Assembly (NCBI GenBank): GCA_963812945.1
Contig: CAWEXD010000008.1
Span: 62,001 to 126,000, forward strand
Direction of reading: 5' to 3'
DNA: 64,000 bases
From: DASRDR01 sp963812945 [NCBI: uncultured Candidatus Rokubacteria bacterium]
GTDB lineage: Bacteria; Methylomirabilota; Methylomirabilia; Rokubacteriales
Numbering within the stretch: position 1 is the stretch's first letter; every line of letters begins with the position of its first letter. The notes beneath the pieces were generated by a model. That model ran no database searches. It was given only the letters and a program-made list of their open reading frames with translations, and was not told where the DNA came from. The position numbers and the translations under genes are program-made. Below, one piece after another: positions 1 through 7,815 of the stretch.

Positions 1-274
1 CGAGGAACGCGCCGATGTCACCCGGCTTGTGAATCTCGAGCGACAGGTAGGGCTCGGTCAGGAAGAAGTTGAGGCTCAGCGCGGACACGATGGCGGTGGC
101 CAGTCCCGGCCCGCGGCCGCCCATCTCGGCCACGACGATGGTCAGGGCGATGAAGACGAACGCCAGGTTGGACGCCGACACGATGGTGCGCAGCGGCGTG
201 AGCGCCACGCCGAGGGCAACGGCCCCGGCGACACCGATGACGAACCACACGTTGGCACGATCATCTTGGCTCAT
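1..274 (-). CDS. DUF4118 (KdpD-type) membrane protein, N-terminal part
   Basis: Only the first 91 codons lie in the window; the gene runs off the left edge. It starts at ATG 274 with a GAGGTGG ribosome site 3-9 nt upstream. The peptide opens MSQDDRANVWF and has three hydrophobic segments (about residues 10-25, 31-49 and 55-72) separated by the short loop EMGGRGPG, followed by NFFLTEPYLSLEI. This spacing and the 'NFF..P' motif are characteristic of the four-helix DUF4118 domain found in KdpD and other sensor kinases. Whether a kinase or other output domain follows cannot be seen. The domain assignment comes from motif recognition. Confidence 0.7.
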   Translation of the reverse strand, partial: MSQDDRANVWFVIGVAGAVALGVALTPLRTIVSASNLAFVFIALTIVVAEMGGRGPGLATAIVSALSLNFFLTEPYLSLEIHKPGDIGAFL

Positions 275-383
275 GGCCACCTCGCTTCGCGGTGAAAAGC
301 CGCCTTCCGTCCACGAGCATACGCGGCAATCGGGTCAAGGAAGGGCCAAGAGCGGGGGCCTCCGCGTCAACGCGGCGTCAAGA

Positions 384-1241
384 CTACCCCTTGACGCCGC
401 CCGCCGTGAGCCCCTCGACCATGTACTTCTGGAGGTAGACGTACGCCGCGATCACCGGCAGCGTGGTGAGCACCGCGCCCGCCATCAGGTAGCCCCAGCC
501 GTACACGTCACCCGTGATGAAGGTGGAGAGCCCGACCGGGAGCGTCCGGAGCTTGACGTTGGTGATGAAGACCAGGGCGTAGAGAAACTCGTTCCAGGCC
601 TGGGTGAACGCGTAGAGGGCGGCGGCCAGGAGACCGGGGGCGGCCAGCGGGAGCACGACGCGGCGGAACGCTCCGAAGCGCGTCGCCCCGTCGATCATGG
701 CCGCTTCCTCCAGCTCCTCCGGGATCGACTCGAAGTACCCCATGAGGAGCCACGTCACGAAGGGCACGGTGAAGCTCGGGTACGCGGCGATGAGGCCGGT
801 CAGGCTGTCGGCCATCCCGAGGTTCCGGATCTGCGCGTAGAGCGGGATGAACAGGATCGACGGCGGCACCAGGTAGGTGATCAGCACCGCGCTGGCCATG
901 AACGCGCGCCCGAGGAAGCGGAGACGGGCGAGCGCGTACGCGCCGATCGTGCCGATCGCGGTCGCCAGGAGCGTGCTGCTGACGGACACCACGATGCTGT
1001 TCCGGTACCAGCCCAGGAACTCGGTCTTGCCGAGGAGGTGCGCGTAGTTCTCGCCGGCGAACGGGCTCGGCCAGAACATCGACCGGAGGCTCCGCATCTG
1101 GTCCTCGCCCTTGAAGGACGAGATCGTCATCCAGTAGAAGGGGAAGACCACGATCAGCAGCAGCGTCACCAGGATCGCGTAGGAGACCGCCGACTGGAGG
1201 CGCTCGCGCGCGACTCGCCCGGGCCCGCCGACCGCTGTCAT
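384..1241 (-). CDS. ABC transporter permease, MalG/UgpE type
   Basis: 285-residue inner-membrane permease of a CUT1-type carbohydrate ABC importer. About six hydrophobic segments are visible, beginning with residues 19-38, and the cytoplasmic EAA loop lies near residues 174-203 (EELEEAAMIDGA followed by VVLPLAAPG), the site that docks the ATPase. It is the last gene of a three-gene set: binding protein, MalF-type permease, then this gene, all on the minus strand with a 13-nt gap to the preceding stop. No ATPase gene lies beside it, so the complex presumably uses a shared MsiK-like ATPase encoded elsewhere (inference). The substrate cannot be read from the sequence. Confidence 0.9.
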   Translation of the reverse strand: MTAVGGPGRVARERLQSAVSYAILVTLLLIVVFPFYWMTISSFKGEDQMRSLRSMFWPSPFAGENYAHLLGKTEFLGWYRNSIVVSVSSTLLATAIGTIGAYALARLRFLGRAFMASAVLITYLVPPSILFIPLYAQIRNLGMADSLTGLIAAYPSFTVPFVTWLLMGYFESIPEELEEAAMIDGATRFGAFRRVVLPLAAPGLLAAALYAFTQAWNEFLYALVFITNVKLRTLPVGLSTFITGDVYGWGYLMAGAVLTTLPVIAAYVYLQKYMVEGLTAGGVKG

Positions 1242-1254
1242 GCCGTCTGGCCGC

Positions 1255-2217
1255 TCATCGCGCCCGGCCGCGCCGCATGTAGCGGGCGAGCACGATGATC
1301 ACGAGCGCGAGCGCGGGGAGGAGGTACAGCGCCACGGCGATGGCCTCGCCGAGCCGCTGCGCCCCGAAGGCGATCTCGTAGGTCAGGACGGGCAGCACCT
1401 GGGTGGCGCCGCCGGGCCCGCCCTTGGTGAGGATGTAGATGATCGCGAAGTCGTTGAAGGTCCAGATCGTCGACAGCAGGACGACGATGATCACGATGTT
1501 CCGGATGCCCGGGAGCGTGACGTGCCGGAAGCGCTGGACGGCCGTCGCCCCGTCGACCGCCGCCGCCTCGTAGAGCTCGGCGGGGACCGACTTCATGCCG
1601 GCCAGGAAGCTGATCCCGAAGAACGGGAAACCGCGCCACACGTTCACGCCGATGACCGATGCCATCGCCGTCCCCGGCTCGCTCAGCCAGCCCACGCCTT
1701 GCGGAAGGATCCGGAAGACCCGCACGAGGAGGTAGTTGAGCACCCCGAGGCTGTAGTCGTAGATCCACAGGAAGTTCAGCGCGGACACGACCGTGGGCGC
1801 GACCCAGGGGATCAGGAGCACCCCGGTCCAGAAGCCCCGGAAGCGGATGCGAGACGTGAGCACCAGCGCCATGACCATGCCGAGGACGAGCTTTATCGCC
1901 ACCGACGCGCCGGTGAAGATGAAGCTGTTCGCGACCGCGCGCCGGAAGAAGCCGTCGAAGGTGAGCCGGACGTAGTTCTCGAATCCGACGAAGACGGGCG
2001 GCATGCCCACGTACTTCCGGGTCAGGCTCAGGTAGACGGCGTAGCAGAACGGGTAGGCGACGAGCGTTAGGACGAGGACGACGATCGGCAGGACGAACAG
2101 GAACCCCATGCGGTAGTCGGGTCCGAGCCAGCGCTCGAGCCCGACTCGCCGCCGCGGGCGCACCGCCCGGTCGAGCGCGGCCTCCTTCGAAGGCAGCCGC
2201 GCCGCGGTGGTGGACAT
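1255..2217 (-). CDS. ABC transporter permease, MalF/UgpA type
   Basis: 320-residue permease partner of the MalG-type gene downstream. A charged N-terminal tail (about 40 residues) precedes the first membrane segment (FLFVLPIVVLVLTLVAYPF). The EAA loop is near residues 205-235 (AELYEAAAVDGATA followed by HVTLPGI). It sits 23 nt downstream of the binding-protein gene and is evidently co-transcribed with it. Family knowledge: MalF- and MalG-type permeases form a heterodimeric channel in the cytoplasmic membrane. Confidence 0.9.
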   Translation of the reverse strand: MSTTAARLPSKEAALDRAVRPRRRVGLERWLGPDYRMGFLFVLPIVVLVLTLVAYPFCYAVYLSLTRKYVGMPPVFVGFENYVRLTFDGFFRRAVANSFIFTGASVAIKLVLGMVMALVLTSRIRFRGFWTGVLLIPWVAPTVVSALNFLWIYDYSLGVLNYLLVRVFRILPQGVGWLSEPGTAMASVIGVNVWRGFPFFGISFLAGMKSVPAELYEAAAVDGATAVQRFRHVTLPGIRNIVIIVVLLSTIWTFNDFAIIYILTKGGPGGATQVLPVLTYEIAFGAQRLGEAIAVALYLLPALALVIIVLARYMRRGRAR

Positions 2218-2240
2218 GGGACGCGTGACCGCCGCCGGCC

Positions 2241-3605
2241 CTAGCCCCGGCTGCGGATCTTGTGGATTTCCTCCACGCGGGCGTGAGCTTCCTTGAGCGC
2301 GGCCTCTGGCGTGAGCCCGCCGACGACGACGCGTCCCGCCATGTCCGTCAGGATCTTCTGGCCGCGCACCTCGGCGGCCGCCGGCGTGATGGGGCCCGGA
2401 TGCCCGAGCGGCACGCTCTTGAGGATGTTCTGGAGCATGGCCTCGAAGTTCGGATCCGACTTCCAGTACGGATTGTCGACGCGCGTCCGGTAGACCGGAC
2501 CGGCCTGGCCGACCGAGACCTGGAGATATTCCTCGAAGCGCTTCTCGTCCTCCAACCAGCGGATCAGGTCCTCGGCGAGCTCCGGGTGCTTCGCCTTCTG
2601 GAAGATCTCCCAGTTGTAGCAGCTCGACGTGACAAAGCTGCCGGCCGGACCGCCCGGTGTCAGGACGAGGAGGGTCTTCGGCGCGAGCTCGTGCTTCCGG
2701 TTGACCATCGCGAAGTAGAGGCTCGCGCCGTTGTTGGTCGTGACGAGCTTTCCGGCCATGTACGCCTCGTTGTTCGACACGTCGGTCCAGCCCATGACGC
2801 CGGGCGGCTGGATCTTGTGCTTCTGGATGGTGTCGACCGCGAACTGGAGCGCCGCCGCGTTCTGCTTCAGGAACGCGGTGCCCAGGGCGGGCTTGCCGTC
2901 CTTGTCCCAGGTGCCACCGCCGTAGTCGAGCAGGATGTTGTCCATGAATCCGTCGCCGTCGTCGGAGCGATTCAGTGTCTGGCCGAAGCCCCAGAGGTCC
3001 TTGGCGGGGTCGGTCGTCTTCCGGGCGAACTCGAGGACGTCGGGGTCGTAGACCTTCGGAGGCTTGAGCCCCTTAGCTTCCATGATGTCTTTCCGGATGT
3101 AGAAGACCGAGATCATGGCGTAGCGGGGCACGCCCAGGTACTTGCCATCGACCTTCATCGAGCTCTCGGCGAACGGCAGCATCCCGCCTCGAGCCCCGGC
3201 GATCTCGGAGGCAACCTTCGACACGTCGCGGAGCGCGGCCTTGTAGCGCATCGGCCCCAGGATGTGCATCTCCGCGAGGTCGGGCGGGTTACCGGCCTCG
3301 ATGGCTGCGACCACCTTCGGCTCGCGGTCCCCGAAGGTCGCCCAGTCCATCTCGACGTCGACGTTCCGCTCCTTCGCCCAGGCCTCGACGTGCTTGGTCA
3401 GCACGTCGTTCCCCGCCGTGACGAAGCTCTTGAAGAGCCACACCCGGAGCTTGAGCTTCGCCTGGGCGCTGGCCATAGAGCGGAGGACGCCGAGGCCGGC
3501 GGCGGTGCCGCCGGTGACGACGGCCGCGCGGCGCAGGAACTCGCGCCGGGCGATCTGGCCCGCATCGAGCTGCTCGGCGGCCTGACGGAGTCGGGGGTCG
3601 GTCAT
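2241..3605 (-). CDS. Tat-exported extracellular solute-binding protein (SBP family 1)
   Basis: 454-residue periplasmic receptor for the adjacent sugar-type importer. The N-terminus has a twin-arginine signal (RREFLRRAAVVTGGTAAGLG, residues about 20-39) ending near ASAQA, so it should be exported folded. The mature part has the usual SBP_bac_1 layout, with an early KLRVW strand and an acidic NPPDLAEMH region around residues 105-115. ATG 3605 is supported by GGGAGG six nt upstream. It is the promoter-proximal gene of the operon, as usual for the component needed in excess. The 342-nt region upstream carries a tandem repeat listed separately. Ligand unknown. Confidence 0.9.
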   Translation of the reverse strand: MTDPRLRQAAEQLDAGQIARREFLRRAAVVTGGTAAGLGVLRSMASAQAKLKLRVWLFKSFVTAGNDVLTKHVEAWAKERNVDVEMDWATFGDREPKVVAAIEAGNPPDLAEMHILGPMRYKAALRDVSKVASEIAGARGGMLPFAESSMKVDGKYLGVPRYAMISVFYIRKDIMEAKGLKPPKVYDPDVLEFARKTTDPAKDLWGFGQTLNRSDDGDGFMDNILLDYGGGTWDKDGKPALGTAFLKQNAAALQFAVDTIQKHKIQPPGVMGWTDVSNNEAYMAGKLVTTNNGASLYFAMVNRKHELAPKTLLVLTPGGPAGSFVTSSCYNWEIFQKAKHPELAEDLIRWLEDEKRFEEYLQVSVGQAGPVYRTRVDNPYWKSDPNFEAMLQNILKSVPLGHPGPITPAAAEVRGQKILTDMAGRVVVGGLTPEAALKEAHARVEEIHKIRSRG

Positions 3606-3947
3606 GATCGCCTCCCTGGGTCGTGGGTTGTCGAGCGACGCTACCGCGAGTCTAGGCGGGGCGGCCGCAGCCGGTCAAGCGCCCGCATCGCCTCAAAAAC
3701 ACGGTTACCGGCGGGGAGGGGTGCCCGCAGAAGTACGGCGCATCGCCTCACAAGCCGGGTTGCCGGCCGATGGGGAGGAACCCACAGAAGTGCGGGCCCA
3801 GGGGAGCCCACGCCATCGGGTGTGCGGCGTGGGTCCGTGGGCCCGTCGAGCCGCGTCAGGCCTTCCGGGCGGGCGGTCAGCGCTTGACGTACCGAACATC
3901 GATCGATGGCATCATCGACATACCATCCGGCGATCGAAGGAGGAGCC
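3606..3947. other. Intergenic region between the importer operon and vapB
   Basis: 342 bases without a credible gene. It separates the divergent binding-protein gene (minus) and vapB (plus), so it must hold both promoters. Its left half contains two imperfect 55-bp tandem repeats (3685-3797). Its right half contains short GC-rich inverted repeats around 3800-3850 (GGGCCCA...GTGGGCCC). No convincing -35/-10 pair stands out for either direction. Confidence 0.6.
3685..3797. repeat. Imperfect 55-bp tandem repeat, two copies
   Basis: Copy 1 spans 3685-3739 and copy 2 spans 3740 to about 3797. Both start GCATCGCCTCA, continue through a GGTT-CCGG core and a GGGGAGG block, and end with CAGAAGT-CGG. 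Copy 2 carries a few extra bases in the middle. No other copy was noticed in this window. It could be a dispersed element duplicated in place or paired regulatory sites in the leader of the binding-protein gene. Confidence 0.65.
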
Positions 3948-4154
3948 ATGGAGACCGTGACGATCTCCCCGAAGTTCCAAGTCGTGATCCCGAAGGCCAT
4001 CCGGGAGCGGCTCGGCCTGTCGCCCGGCCAGAAGGTGCAGGCCATCGCGTACGGGGATCGCATCGAGCTCATCCCGGTCCAGCCTGCCCGGCGGCTGCGC
4101 GGCTTCCTCAAGGGCATCGACACGACGGTGCCCCGTGAGCCCGATCGGCGATGA
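3948..4154 (+). CDS. VapB/AbrB-type antitoxin (SpoVT-AbrB domain)
   Basis: 68-residue swapped-hairpin DNA-binding protein. The signature METVTISPKFQVVIPKAIRE, followed by RLGLSPGQKVQ and the basic VQPARRLRGFLKG tail, is typical of the VapB antitoxins that pair with PIN-domain VapC toxins. ATG 3948 has an AAGGAGGAG ribosome site directly upstream; an earlier in-frame ATG at 3906 lacks one. Its stop overlaps the start of the decayed vapC by four bases (ATGA), the classic module arrangement. The antitoxin looks intact while its toxin is broken, so it may survive as a stand-alone autoregulator or as an antidote to related toxins elsewhere. Confidence 0.85.
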   Translation: METVTISPKFQVVIPKAIRERLGLSPGQKVQAIAYGDRIELIPVQPARRLRGFLKGIDTTVPREPDRR

Positions 4155-4392
4155 ACGTCGTGGACTCGAGCGCCTGGCGCGAGTACTGAGCGAACGGGCC
4201 GAGCGCCGCCTACTTCGCCGGGCCCATCGAGGCCACCGGCGAGCTGCTGGTCCCGGCGCTGACCACCCACGAGGTCTTCGAGCGAGTGCTCCGGCAGCGG
4301 CAGGAGGGCGACGCGCGCCGTGGCCGTGATGGACGCAGGATGCCGACTTCGAGGGCCTTCCCGGCGTGCGCTACCGCGCCCGGAGAGCCTGA
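4151..4392 (+). pseudogene. Decayed vapC PIN-domain toxin
   Basis: The frame opens MNVVDSSAWREY with the first PIN aspartate (D5), then hits TGA at 4187-4189, where relatives usually have Phe. The same frame continues ANGPSAAYFAGPIEATG through LLVPALTTHEVFERVLRQRQEGDA. RAVAVMDA then follows in frame +1, and the typical PIN C-terminus QDADFEGLPGVRY in frame +2, ending at TGA 4390-4392. Compared with about 130 codons in the family, some 50-60 codons from the middle are missing, including later acidic catalytic residues. Stop, frameshift and internal deletion together mean the toxin is dead. The TGA is not read as selenocysteine because the expected residue is not cysteine. Confidence 0.8.
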
Positions 4393-4450
4393 CAGGGCCT
4401 GACGGCCCCCCACCGCCGGCGGGAGCGAAGTTCCGAGCGCGAGCCCTCGG

Positions 4451-4921
4451 TCAGGCGTTCCACTCGCGCGGGCCGTCATCCGCGTAGCCGCACTGCTCGC
4501 ACGCACCGTAGTGGTGCACGGCCGGCGGCATGGCGACGGCCATCCGCAGCGCCAGCTCGTCGCCGACGTTGCGGATGTGGTGGACCGTGCCGCGCGGCAC
4601 CCACACGATGTCGTCCTTGCGGGCGCGCACCACGACGCTGCCGGTCAGCTCCCACTCCAGCAGGCCGGCGAAGACCACCCACCACTCGTCGAAGTCGGCG
4701 TGCCAGTGAGGGCGGTTGCCGCCACCGGGTGGGGCGGCGATGAGTGTCACCAGCTGGCGCTCGTCGGCGATGAGGCGCGTGGCCCACGGGGCGGGTCCCA
4801 TCGCCGCGACCACGTCGGCGACGCGCGTGTGCAGCACGTTGGGCCACGTCGGGTTGGCGGCGGTCGGCGGCGTGGGGCCGGGAGCCAGGCGGGTGATGGT
4901 GATGGTGGACGGTGCGGCCAT
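4451..4921 (-). CDS. Cupin-domain protein
   Basis: 156-residue single-domain cupin. Motif 1 reads PHWHADFDEWWVVFAG (about residues 71-86), giving H-x-H and a downstream acidic residue as likely metal ligands. Motif 2 reads VPRGTVHHIRNVGD (about 108-121), with a third histidine. The C-terminus carries CEQCGY, an unusual pair of cysteines for a small cupin that could bind metal or form a disulfide. ATG 4921 is preceded by GGAGG. The gene stands alone and faces away from the downstream dehydrogenase gene. Reaction unknown; sugar isomerase-like or dioxygenase-like roles are possible. Confidence 0.8.
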   Translation of the reverse strand: MAAPSTITITRLAPGPTPPTAANPTWPNVLHTRVADVVAAMGPAPWATRLIADERQLVTLIAAPPGGGNRPHWHADFDEWWVVFAGLLEWELTGSVVVRARKDDIVWVPRGTVHHIRNVGDELALRMAVAMPPAVHHYGACEQCGYADDGPREWNA

Positions 4922-4939
4922 CGGAGACCTCCGATCAAG

Positions 4940-4979
4940 TGGCGATCAAGAGTGGCGATCGAGCCTGGCGATCGAGAAC
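4940..4979. repeat. Three-copy 13-nt direct repeat
   Basis: TGGCGATC-[A/G]AG units begin at 4940, 4953 and 4966, a regular 13-nt period just upstream of the cupin start. A degenerate fourth copy (TGGCGGCG) begins near 4980. Regular spacing at a divergent promoter could mean repeated protein-binding sites, or simple slippage. Confidence 0.5.
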
Positions 4980-5115
4980 TGGCGGCGCCTGCGCCGGCTC
5001 GTTGCGGATGCCGGGGGCGCGAGGCCGCCGCGAGCGAACTACATCATCCGGGGCCGGTGGGCGTCAAGCACCGGCGGCCCTGCTGCGTCTGGCCATGCGA
5101 TCGCCACGCGGTCGC

Positions 5116-5144
5116 CACGCGGTCGGTTGTGCGCCCGCCCCGCG
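5116..5144 (+). promoter_or_regulatory. Possible sigma-70 type promoter
   Basis: TTGTGC and TATGCT separated by 17 bases, 66 bases upstream of the hydroxyacid dehydrogenase start. The -35 match is weak (3 of 6) and the -10 moderate (4 of 6). Confidence 0.35.
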
Positions 5145-5209
5145 TCCTCTATGCTGCCTCGGTTGACGACAACCCGAAGCAACCGCAGAGCCGGCCAGGA
5201 GGGTGCTGA

Positions 5210-6250
5210 ATGACGCAGGAGCGCGCGGTGATCGCGGTGATCGGACCCCTGTTCGACGAGGGCGCGGCCGAGGGGCGCGAGGGGCGCCAGCGGCTCGAGC
5301 GCGCGGGCGCCACCGTGGTCCAGGCGCGGGGGCCGGGCGAGGACGACATCATCGCCTCGTGCGCCAACGCCGACATCGTGATGGTCCTCGCCCAGGTGCC
5401 CTTCACCGAGCGGGTCCTGTCGAGCCTACCGCGGCTGGCGTTTCTCATGCAGTGCACGGTCGGCTACGACAAGGTCGACCTGGCCGCGGCGACGCGGCGC
5501 GGGATCGGCGTGGCCAACAGCCCGTTCTTCTGCCTGGAGGAGGTCTCCGATCACGCGGCGATGCTGCTCCTGGCGTGCGCCCGGAAGCTGTCCCACCAGA
5601 GCTACGCGATGCAGCGTCACGGCTGGAGCCGGCCGGCGGCCGTCGAGCAGATGGGGCCGATCTACCGGGTCCGGGGGAAGACCCTCGGCTTCGTCGCGTT
5701 CGGGAAGATCGCGCGGCTCACCGCCGAGAAGATGGCCGGGTTCGGCATGACGTATCTCGCCCACGATCCCTATCTCACGCCGGCCGACGTGCGCCGGTGG
5801 AACGTGGAGCTGGTGCCGCTCGACGAGCTCTGCCGCCGGTCCGACTTCGTGTCGATGCACGCGCTCCTGAACGAGTCCACGCGCGGAATGTTCGGCGAGA
5901 CCCAGTTCCGCGCGATGAAGCCGACCGCCTACTTCGTCAACACCTCGCGCGGGGGGACCGTGGACGAGCCGGCGCTGGCCCGGGCTCTTCGGGAGGGATG
6001 GATCGCCGGCGCGGGGCTCGACGTCCTCGACCGGGAGCCACCCGATCCCGCCAACCCTCTCCTGGGCGTGCCCAACGCGCTCTTGACGCCGCACACGGCG
6101 GGGCAGTCCGAGGACTCGATGGCCGACGACCGCCGGCAGTCCGTCGACACGGTGCTCACGTTCCTCGAGGGCCGCTGGCCGGACACGCTGGTGAACCCCG
6201 CGGTGAAGGCCGACGCCCGGTCTCGGGCGCGGGCGTTCGTGCGCGGCTGA
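5210..6250 (+). CDS. D-2-hydroxyacid dehydrogenase family protein
   Basis: 346-residue NAD(P)-dependent dehydrogenase of the D-isomer-specific 2-hydroxyacid family (formate, glycerate and phosphoglycerate dehydrogenase relatives). Visible landmarks are the nucleotide-binding region around VRGKTLGFVAFGKIARLTAE (about residues 155-174), NTSRGGTVDEPALARALREG (about 243-262) with the active-site region, and the terminal HTAGQS motif with the catalytic histidine (about 296). The glycine fingerprint is GFVAFGKI rather than GxGxxG, a small departure. AGGAGGG lies six bases before ATG 5210. It converges on an aldehyde dehydrogenase. The substrate cannot be told from sequence. Confidence 0.88.
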   Translation: MTQERAVIAVIGPLFDEGAAEGREGRQRLERAGATVVQARGPGEDDIIASCANADIVMVLAQVPFTERVLSSLPRLAFLMQCTVGYDKVDLAAATRRGIGVANSPFFCLEEVSDHAAMLLLACARKLSHQSYAMQRHGWSRPAAVEQMGPIYRVRGKTLGFVAFGKIARLTAEKMAGFGMTYLAHDPYLTPADVRRWNVELVPLDELCRRSDFVSMHALLNESTRGMFGETQFRAMKPTAYFVNTSRGGTVDEPALARALREGWIAGAGLDVLDREPPDPANPLLGVPNALLTPHTAGQSEDSMADDRRQSVDTVLTFLEGRWPDTLVNPAVKADARSRARAFVRG

Positions 6251-6277
6251 CCGGGTCCCCCCGATCGCCCAGGCCCC

Positions 6278-6295
6278 CTCGCGCTTCCGCGCGAG
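6278..6295. terminator. Hairpin between convergent genes
   Basis: CTCGCGC-TTCC-GCGCGAG forms a 7-bp stem with a 4-base loop in the 63-nt gap between the convergent hydroxyacid and aldehyde dehydrogenase genes. There is no clear T tract, so termination is only plausible. Confidence 0.35.
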
Positions 6296-6313
6296 CTCGC
6301 GACCGGGCGCGCG

Positions 6314-7705
6314 TCAGGCCGGGCGCGTGCGGGTCCGCAGGTGGAAGCTCTTCGGCCGCGTCAGGTGGGCGAACCCCAGGTGGGAGAGCGAGCAGCCCTT
6401 GCCGCTGTCCTTGACGCCTACCCAGGGGAGCAGGGGATCGAGGTAGTCGCAGCGATTGGCGTAGACGGTCCCGGCGTCGAGCCCGTCCATCAGCCGCGCG
6501 GCCCGGTCCATGTCCTCGGTCCACACGGACGCCGTCAGGCCGTACGGGCTGTCGTTCATGAGGTGTACCGCCTCGGCGTCGTCGTCGACCGGCATGATCC
6601 CGACCACCGGCCCGAAGGTCTCCTCGGACATCACCCGCATGCGGTGATCCACCTCGGTCAGGACCGTTGGCTCGCAGAAGTATCCGCGGCCCCGCCAGGG
6701 AGTTCCTCCGGTCAGGACCCGGGCCCCGGCCGCGCGGGCCTCTGCCAGGTGCTCCTCGACCAGGGCGACGCCCTTCCGGTGGGCGAGCGGTCCGAGCGTG
6801 GTCGCGGCATCCTCGGGATCGCCCATCCGGTACTGCCGCACCAGCGCGACCGCGGCCTCGACGAAGCGCTCGTAGATCGGCCGGGCCACGTACACGCGCT
6901 CGATGCCGCAGCAGCTCTGGCCGGCGTTGTAGAAGGCGCCGTCCACGACGTTCTCGACGGCGAAGTCGAAGTTCGCGTCCTCGCAGACGTACGCGGGGTC
7001 CTTCCCGCCCAGCTCGAGACCGGCGTCCATGAAGCGGTGGGCGACCTGGCCGTACACCTCGCGGCCGCCCGCCACCGAGCCGGTGAACGAGACGTAGTCG
7101 ACCTGCCCCGAGCGGATGAGCGCGCCCGCCGCGTCGTGGTCGAGCGTCACCGCCGCCACCAGGCCCGCCGGCACGGCGGTCCGCGCAAAGGCGTCGGCGA
7201 AGTGGCCGCCGCAGAGCGGCGTGAGCCGCGCGTGCTTGACGAGTACGGCGTTCCCGGCCAGGAGCGCGGGCACGATCACGTTGACGGCGATGAGGAGCGG
7301 GTAGTTCCAGGCCGCGACGTCCAGCACGACGCCCAGTGGCTGGTGGCGGATGAACCGGTCGAATCCCGCCTTGGGCGGGAGGGCCTCGTCGGCGAGGGCG
7401 GCCTCGGCCAGCCGGCACATCGTCTCGGCGCGGTCGATCATCGTGTTGATCTCGTTCTTGGCCTGCTGGAGGGGTTTCCCCATCTGCCGGGTGATGTCGA
7501 GCGCGATCTGATCCGCCATGGCCCGGAACGCGGGCACCATCTGGCCCACGGCCTCCACGCGTCGGGCCACCGGCACCCGGCGCCACTCCCGCTGGGCCGC
7601 GCGGGCTCGGGCGACGATGGCCCCGAGCTCGGAAGAGGTCGTGTACGCGATCTCGCGGAGCGGCGCCTCGGTCGCGGGATTGATCAGCGTGTAGTGCGTG
7701 GGCAT
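6314..7705 (-). CDS. NAD(P)-dependent aldehyde dehydrogenase
   Basis: 463-residue aldehyde dehydrogenase oxidising an aldehyde to the acid in the cytoplasm. The catalytic region is clear: WNYPLLIAVN near residue 134, LELGGKDPAYV with the general-base Glu near 231, and NAGQSCCGIERVYV with the nucleophilic Cys near 265. The EETFGPVVGI and SPYGLTASVW motifs follow near 355 and 378. Length is normal for the family. It converges on the hydroxyacid dehydrogenase at 5.2-6.25 kb and diverges from the molybdenum hydroxylase genes at 7.8 kb. Aldehyde specificity is not readable. Confidence 0.9.
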   Translation of the reverse strand: MPTHYTLINPATEAPLREIAYTTSSELGAIVARARAAQREWRRVPVARRVEAVGQMVPAFRAMADQIALDITRQMGKPLQQAKNEINTMIDRAETMCRLAEAALADEALPPKAGFDRFIRHQPLGVVLDVAAWNYPLLIAVNVIVPALLAGNAVLVKHARLTPLCGGHFADAFARTAVPAGLVAAVTLDHDAAGALIRSGQVDYVSFTGSVAGGREVYGQVAHRFMDAGLELGGKDPAYVCEDANFDFAVENVVDGAFYNAGQSCCGIERVYVARPIYERFVEAAVALVRQYRMGDPEDAATTLGPLAHRKGVALVEEHLAEARAAGARVLTGGTPWRGRGYFCEPTVLTEVDHRMRVMSEETFGPVVGIMPVDDDAEAVHLMNDSPYGLTASVWTEDMDRAARLMDGLDAGTVYANRCDYLDPLLPWVGVKDSGKGCSLSHLGFAHLTRPKSFHLRTRTRPA

Positions 7706-7815
7706 GGCCGGGAGCTTAGCGCCGTTCGATGGGTGCCGACAAGGCCGCAGCCTGGTCGCATCTGGTAATATCGTCGGCGGCGTGCCGCCTGGAGGCGGCG
7801 CCCGGAGGAGGTCGC

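Noticed and set aside
2262-3887. Long plus-strand frame over the first binding-protein gene
   Set aside because: Antisense shadow; the minus-strand protein has a Tat signal and SBP motifs.
4187-4189. TGA in the vapC remnant as a fourth selenocysteine codon
   Set aside because: The family has Phe, not Cys, at this position, and a frameshift and a large deletion follow, so it is decay.
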